A DNA stretch of 9,075 bases. Source: K189A clade bacterium (lineage in GTDB: Bacteria > Pseudomonadota > Gammaproteobacteria > Pseudomonadales > Azotimanducaceae). The position numbers and the translations under genes are program-made. The notes beneath the pieces were generated by a model. The model saw only the letters and a list, made by a program, of their open reading frames with translations. It was not told where the DNA came from and ran no database searches. Below, piece after piece: positions 6,579 through 9,075 of this stretch. The stretch covers positions 1 to 9,075 of the forward strand of contig RKSB01000047.1 in the NCBI GenBank assembly GCA_007571095.1. Reading direction: 5' to 3'. How positions within the stretch are numbered: position 1 is the stretch's first letter; each line of letters starts with the position of its first letter.

Positions 6579-7495
6579 TTTTGGGCTCCGGCCCGGCCGG
6601 CTACACGGCCGCGGTTTATGCCGCCAGAGCCGGTCTTGAGCCCTGCCTGATCACCGGCCTTGAAGTAGGCGGGCAACTGGTCAACACCACAGATGTCGAC
6701 AATTGGCCGGGCGACAGCGAGGGCTTGCAGGGGCCCGATCTCATGTCGAGAATGCAGCGGCATGTTGAAAAACTGGGAGTCGAGCTTGTTCAGGATCATA
6801 TTGTCAGTGTCGATCTGGCCAGCCGCCCCTTCAGTCTGACGGGTGATCTCAAGCCCTATACCAGTGATGCCGTCATCATTGCCACCGGTGCTTCAGCCAA
6901 ATTTCTGGGGCTGGCCTCAGAAGCCAGGTATTCGGGTCGTGGTGTCAGTGCCTGTGCGACCTGCGACGGATTCTTTTTTCGCAATCAGGTGGTGAGTGTT
7001 ATCGGCGGCGGCAATACGGCTACCGAAGAGGCCCTCTATCTGTCCAATCTGGCCAGCCGAGTCTATCTGGTGCACAGGCGGGATTCGCTTCGAAGCGACA
7101 AGGTATTGCAGGACCGACTCTTTGCCAGACAGAATATTCAGTGCATCTGGAACCACCGGCTGGATGAAGTACTGGGCAATGACTCGGGTGTTACTGGCAT
7201 TCGCATTCGCAGCACCGTCGATGCCGACAAGCTCTCGGAAATTGAACTGCAGGGTGTATTCATCGCCATAGGCCACACGCCGAATACGGACATCTTCGCC
7301 GGCCAGCTTGCCATGAACAATGGTTACATAGTCACACGAGGCGGATTTTCCGGCGGTGCCACCGCCACCAGCCGACAGGGTGTCTTTGCCGCCGGAGATG
7401 TCAGTGATTATCACTACCGCCAGGCCATTACATCGGCGGGCTTCGGTTGCATGGCCGCTTTGGATGCTGAAAAATATCTGAATGAAAGGACCTAG
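6548..7495 (+). CDS. trxB: Thioredoxin reductase (NADPH)
   Basis: Cytoplasmic FAD flavoenzyme that uses NADPH to reduce thioredoxin, supplying electrons to ribonucleotide reductase, peroxiredoxins and protein disulfide reduction. The 315 residues match the family (E. coli 321). Order of motifs: FAD-binding GSGPAGYTAAVYAARAG 13-29, GGQLVNTTDVDNWPG 41-55, the redox-active CATC 136-139, NADPH-binding GGGNTATEEALYLS 153-166, HRRDSLRSDK 176-185 with the arginines that read the 2'-phosphate, IGHTPNT 241-247, and the second FAD segment GVFAAGDVSDYHYRQAITSAGFG 278-300. The ATG at 6548 places the N-terminus in register with E. coli TrxB, so the 31-nt overlap with the upstream gene looks real. The protein is intact and conventional. 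The divergent placement next to ftsK resembles the Pseudomonas arrangement as I recall it. Confidence 0.98.
   Translation: MSDSDHRRLLILGSGPAGYTAAVYAARAGLEPCLITGLEVGGQLVNTTDVDNWPGDSEGLQGPDLMSRMQRHVEKLGVELVQDHIVSVDLASRPFSLTGDLKPYTSDAVIIATGASAKFLGLASEARYSGRGVSACATCDGFFFRNQVVSVIGGGNTATEEALYLSNLASRVYLVHRRDSLRSDKVLQDRLFARQNIQCIWNHRLDEVLGNDSGVTGIRIRSTVDADKLSEIELQGVFIAIGHTPNTDIFAGQLAMNNGYIVTRGGFSGGATATSRQGVFAAGDVSDYHYRQAITSAGFGCMAALDAEKYLNERT
7485..7490 (+). promoter_or_regulatory. Ribosome-binding site for aat
   Basis: AAAGGA lies within the last codons of trxB, 11 nt before the GTG at 7502. It supports the GTG as the aat start over the in-frame ATG at 7520, although 11 nt is a slightly long spacing and the ATG cannot be excluded. 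Confidence 0.45.
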
Positions 7496-7501
7496 AATTC
7501 A

Positions 7502-8227
7502 GTGAGCCGACAGTCTGGAATGCAAATACCCTGGCTTGACCCCTCCTTGATGTTCCCCGACCCCAACTCGGCAAGCAGCGAGCCCGACGGCCTGCTGGCT
7601 ATCGGTGGAGACCTTTCTCTCGACAGGCTTAAAGCCGCCTACCGTCAGGGCATATTCCCTTTCTATCAGACAGACCCGCCCGAGTCGCCCGTCCTCTGGT
7701 GGTCGCCGGCCTTTCGGGCCGTCCTCTTCGTTGGTCATCTGCACATTTCCCGCAGCCTGAAAAGGCAACTGAGAAAAAAGCACTTTCGAGTGAGCATGAA
7801 TTTGGATTTTGGCGGTGTGATTCAAGGGTGTGCGAGCCGACCACAGACCTGGATTACTCCAAAAATGAGGGCGGCCTACACAGCACTGCATCGACAGGGG
7901 CTGGCTCACAGCATCGAGGTTTGGGAAGACGCACATCTGGTCGGCGGACTCTATGGAGTCAGCCTGGGTCGCATATTTTTTGCCGAATCCATGTTCAGCA
8001 GACGTGCCAACGCCTCCAAGATAGCCATGGTCTATTTGCAGGGCGAACTCAAAAGACGCGGCTATCCGATCGTCGATTGTCAGTTACAAAACCCTCATCT
8101 GGAACGCATGGGAGTCACTGAAATTCCACGCAAGAACTTCCTGAATATTCTACAAGGCCATGTCGATGCAGCCGGCCCTTCTGAGCCCTGGTTTGATCCT
8201 CGCCTTGAACTTGAGCTTTCGGCGTGA
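7502..8227 (+). CDS. aat: Leucyl/phenylalanyl-tRNA--protein transferase
   Basis: Transfers Leu or Phe from charged tRNA to proteins with N-terminal Arg or Lys, creating primary N-degrons read by ClpS and degraded by ClpAP in the cytoplasm. The product is 241 residues from GTG 7502 (235 if ATG 7520 is used), the usual family size. Recognisable segments in order are PDGLLAIGGDLS 28-39, GIFPFY 50-55, LWWSP 65-69, TWITPKMRAAY 116-126, HSIEVW 136-141, the core VGGLYGVSLGRIFFAESMF 147-165 followed by SRRANASK 166-173, and VDCQLQNPHLERMG 191-204. The loop just before TWIT (ASRPQ) is a few residues shorter than in the E. coli and Pseudomonas proteins as I remember them, not obviously harmful. It follows trxB after 6 nt, and its TGA overlaps the bpt GTG. 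Confidence 0.96.
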   Translation: MSRQSGMQIPWLDPSLMFPDPNSASSEPDGLLAIGGDLSLDRLKAAYRQGIFPFYQTDPPESPVLWWSPAFRAVLFVGHLHISRSLKRQLRKKHFRVSMNLDFGGVIQGCASRPQTWITPKMRAAYTALHRQGLAHSIEVWEDAHLVGGLYGVSLGRIFFAESMFSRRANASKIAMVYLQGELKRRGYPIVDCQLQNPHLERMGVTEIPRKNFLNILQGHVDAAGPSEPWFDPRLELELSA

Positions 8228-8940
8228 ACGACTGCAGGCCCATCTTCCTCAAGACCGAGCCACACGTTTGCAGTTACCTGCCGGGCCAGCGTTCGACCAT
8301 GCTGTTTGCCCTGCTGGAGGATTCGGAGGACAGCAATCTTTGCTACAACATTCTGAGCGAACTCGGATTTCGGCGTAGTGGCGATTATCTGTATGCCCCC
8401 GACTGCAACACCTGTCGGGCCTGCATTCCGATTCGCATTCGAGCCGCCGATTTTCGGCCCAGAAGGCTGCACAAACGTGTTCTTCGATCCAATCAGTTCC
8501 TGAAGGTTCGAGAAGAAGATGCTCGAATGACACCGGAAGTTTTGGCTGTCTACCAAGATTACATTGCCGCCCGCCATGCCGACAGCAACATGAATCCGGC
8601 CAGCGGCGAGCAGTTCAACAATTTTCTCCTGAGCAACTGGAGTGATACTCGTTTTCTGGAGTTCCGGTTACCCACAAACAACAGGCTTGTTGGCGTGGCC
8701 GTCACCGATCGAACCGAAAACTCCCTGTCGGCTGTCTATACCTTTTTTGACCCCGCCTATTCTGCAAAAAACAGCCTCGGCACCTACGCCATCCTCTACC
8801 AGATCAAACTCGCCCGCAACGAGGGTCTGGATTATGTTTATCTCGGCTACTGGATCAGGGACTGCAACAAGATGAGCTACAAGAGCAGGTTTCGGCCCTA
8901 CCAACTGCTATTGAACAAGCGATGGGTTGAGTTCCAGTAA
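8224..8940 (+). CDS. bpt: Aspartate/glutamate leucyltransferase (Bpt, bacterial ATE family)
   Basis: Adds leucine from Leu-tRNA to N-terminal Asp or Glu, turning them into ClpS-recognised N-degrons; together with Aat it widens the set of N-termini entering ClpAP degradation. The 238-residue length is typical. The N-terminal arginyl-transferase-like domain has HVCSYLPGQ 14-22, then YAPDCNTCRACIPIRI 57-72 with the C61-x2-C64-x2-C67 cluster conserved in ATE proteins, and KRVLRSNQFL 84-93. The C-terminal GNAT-like half has VYTFFDPAYSAKNSLGTYAI 171-190, YVYLGYWI 204-211 and MSYKSRFRPYQLL 217-229. The start is GTG 8224, overlapping the aat stop as GTGA, which indicates coupled translation. The symbol ate is also used in Pseudomonas. 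The leucyl rather than arginyl specificity is inferred from the family and the pairing with aat. Confidence 0.95.
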   Translation: MNDCRPIFLKTEPHVCSYLPGQRSTMLFALLEDSEDSNLCYNILSELGFRRSGDYLYAPDCNTCRACIPIRIRAADFRPRRLHKRVLRSNQFLKVREEDARMTPEVLAVYQDYIAARHADSNMNPASGEQFNNFLLSNWSDTRFLEFRLPTNNRLVGVAVTDRTENSLSAVYTFFDPAYSAKNSLGTYAILYQIKLARNEGLDYVYLGYWIRDCNKMSYKSRFRPYQLLLNKRWVEFQ

Positions 8941-8950
8941 TCCTTCCTCA

Positions 8951-8984
8951 GAAGCGGATACCCCTTGTTGGGTTTGCTTTTTTT
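8951..8984 (+). terminator. Probable rho-independent terminator after bpt
   Basis: Eleven nt past the bpt stop, AAGC (8952-8955) pairs with GCTT (8976-8979) and ACCC (8960-8963) pairs with GGGT (8970-8973), around a CTTGTT loop and with a small interior bulge. The stem runs straight into a T tract ending at 8984. The stem is imperfect, so strength is uncertain, but the position fits the end of the rightward operon. On the opposite strand the hairpin is not followed by a T run, so it should work in one direction. Confidence 0.6.
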
Positions 8985-9075
8985 GAGGGCCTCCATCACA
9001 CCGAGAGCCCTTCCAGCCAGGGCAGCTTGAGTTCAACTGACGGCCCGAAGACGAGGCCTGCTCAAAGGCATTCAT
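8985..9075. other. Short right-edge stretch with no supported gene
   Basis: No reading frame here has family resemblance or a convincing ribosome-binding site. A minus-strand ATG at the last three bases opens a frame of about 56 codons that runs through the terminator into the end of bpt and looks unlike protein. In related genomes infA or clpS/clpA can follow bpt; none begins inside this window. Confidence 0.5.

Noticed and set aside
8992..9060. Minus-strand 22-codon frame ending ...VELKLPWLEGLSV and a stop, as if a convergent gene ended here
   Set aside because: An in-frame TGA lies immediately upstream within the window, so it would need a frameshift; no recognisable family.

Overview
The window is an intact chromosomal housekeeping region from a gammaproteobacterium. 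The protein sequences resemble the Pseudomonas or marine-gammaproteobacterial side more than enterics. The order cysG-serS-crcB-lolA-ftsK facing trxB-aat-bpt matches, as I recall it, a conserved neighbourhood in Pseudomonas-type genomes. The base composition is moderately GC-rich (estimated by eye, not computed). I see no insertion sequence, integrase, CRISPR array, tRNA, rRNA or abrupt change of style. The genus cannot be fixed from this sequence alone.

Left part (1-6065, minus strand, transcribed right to left): ftsK (DNA translocase), lolA (periplasmic lipoprotein carrier), crcB (fluoride channel), serS (seryl-tRNA synthetase) and cysG (trifunctional siroheme synthase, cut by the left edge). 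Junctions are tight: lolA overlaps ftsK by 14 nt, crcB follows lolA after 19 nt, serS follows crcB after 38 nt and cysG follows serS after 2 nt. No terminator is visible between them, so they are probably one transcription unit read from a promoter near 6111-6116. The cysG frame is open from its ATG at 1286 to base 1.

Centre (6066-6239): a 174-nt divergent intergenic region. It holds a TACAAT -10-like box for ftsK, an extended -10-like box for the rightward genes, a 21-bp near-dyad, and one copy of a 17-nt element that recurs with one mismatch just upstream of crcB.

Right part (6240-8984, plus strand): a small conserved-looking protein of unknown function, trxB (thioredoxin reductase), aat (leucyl/phenylalanyl-tRNA-protein transferase) and bpt/ate (aspartate/glutamate leucyltransferase), then a plausible intrinsic terminator. 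The small gene runs 31 nt into trxB, trxB and aat are 6 nt apart, and aat and bpt overlap as GTGA, so these four look like one translationally coupled operon. Aat and Bpt are the two bacterial N-degron transferases that add leucine (Aat also adds phenylalanine) for ClpS/ClpAP recognition. The last 90 bases (8985-9075) contain no gene I can support.

I found no convincing undescribed system. The points most worth a second look are the small protein overlapping trxB, the repeated 17-nt upstream element, the near-dyad in the divergent promoter region, and the absence of rarA between lolA and crcB.
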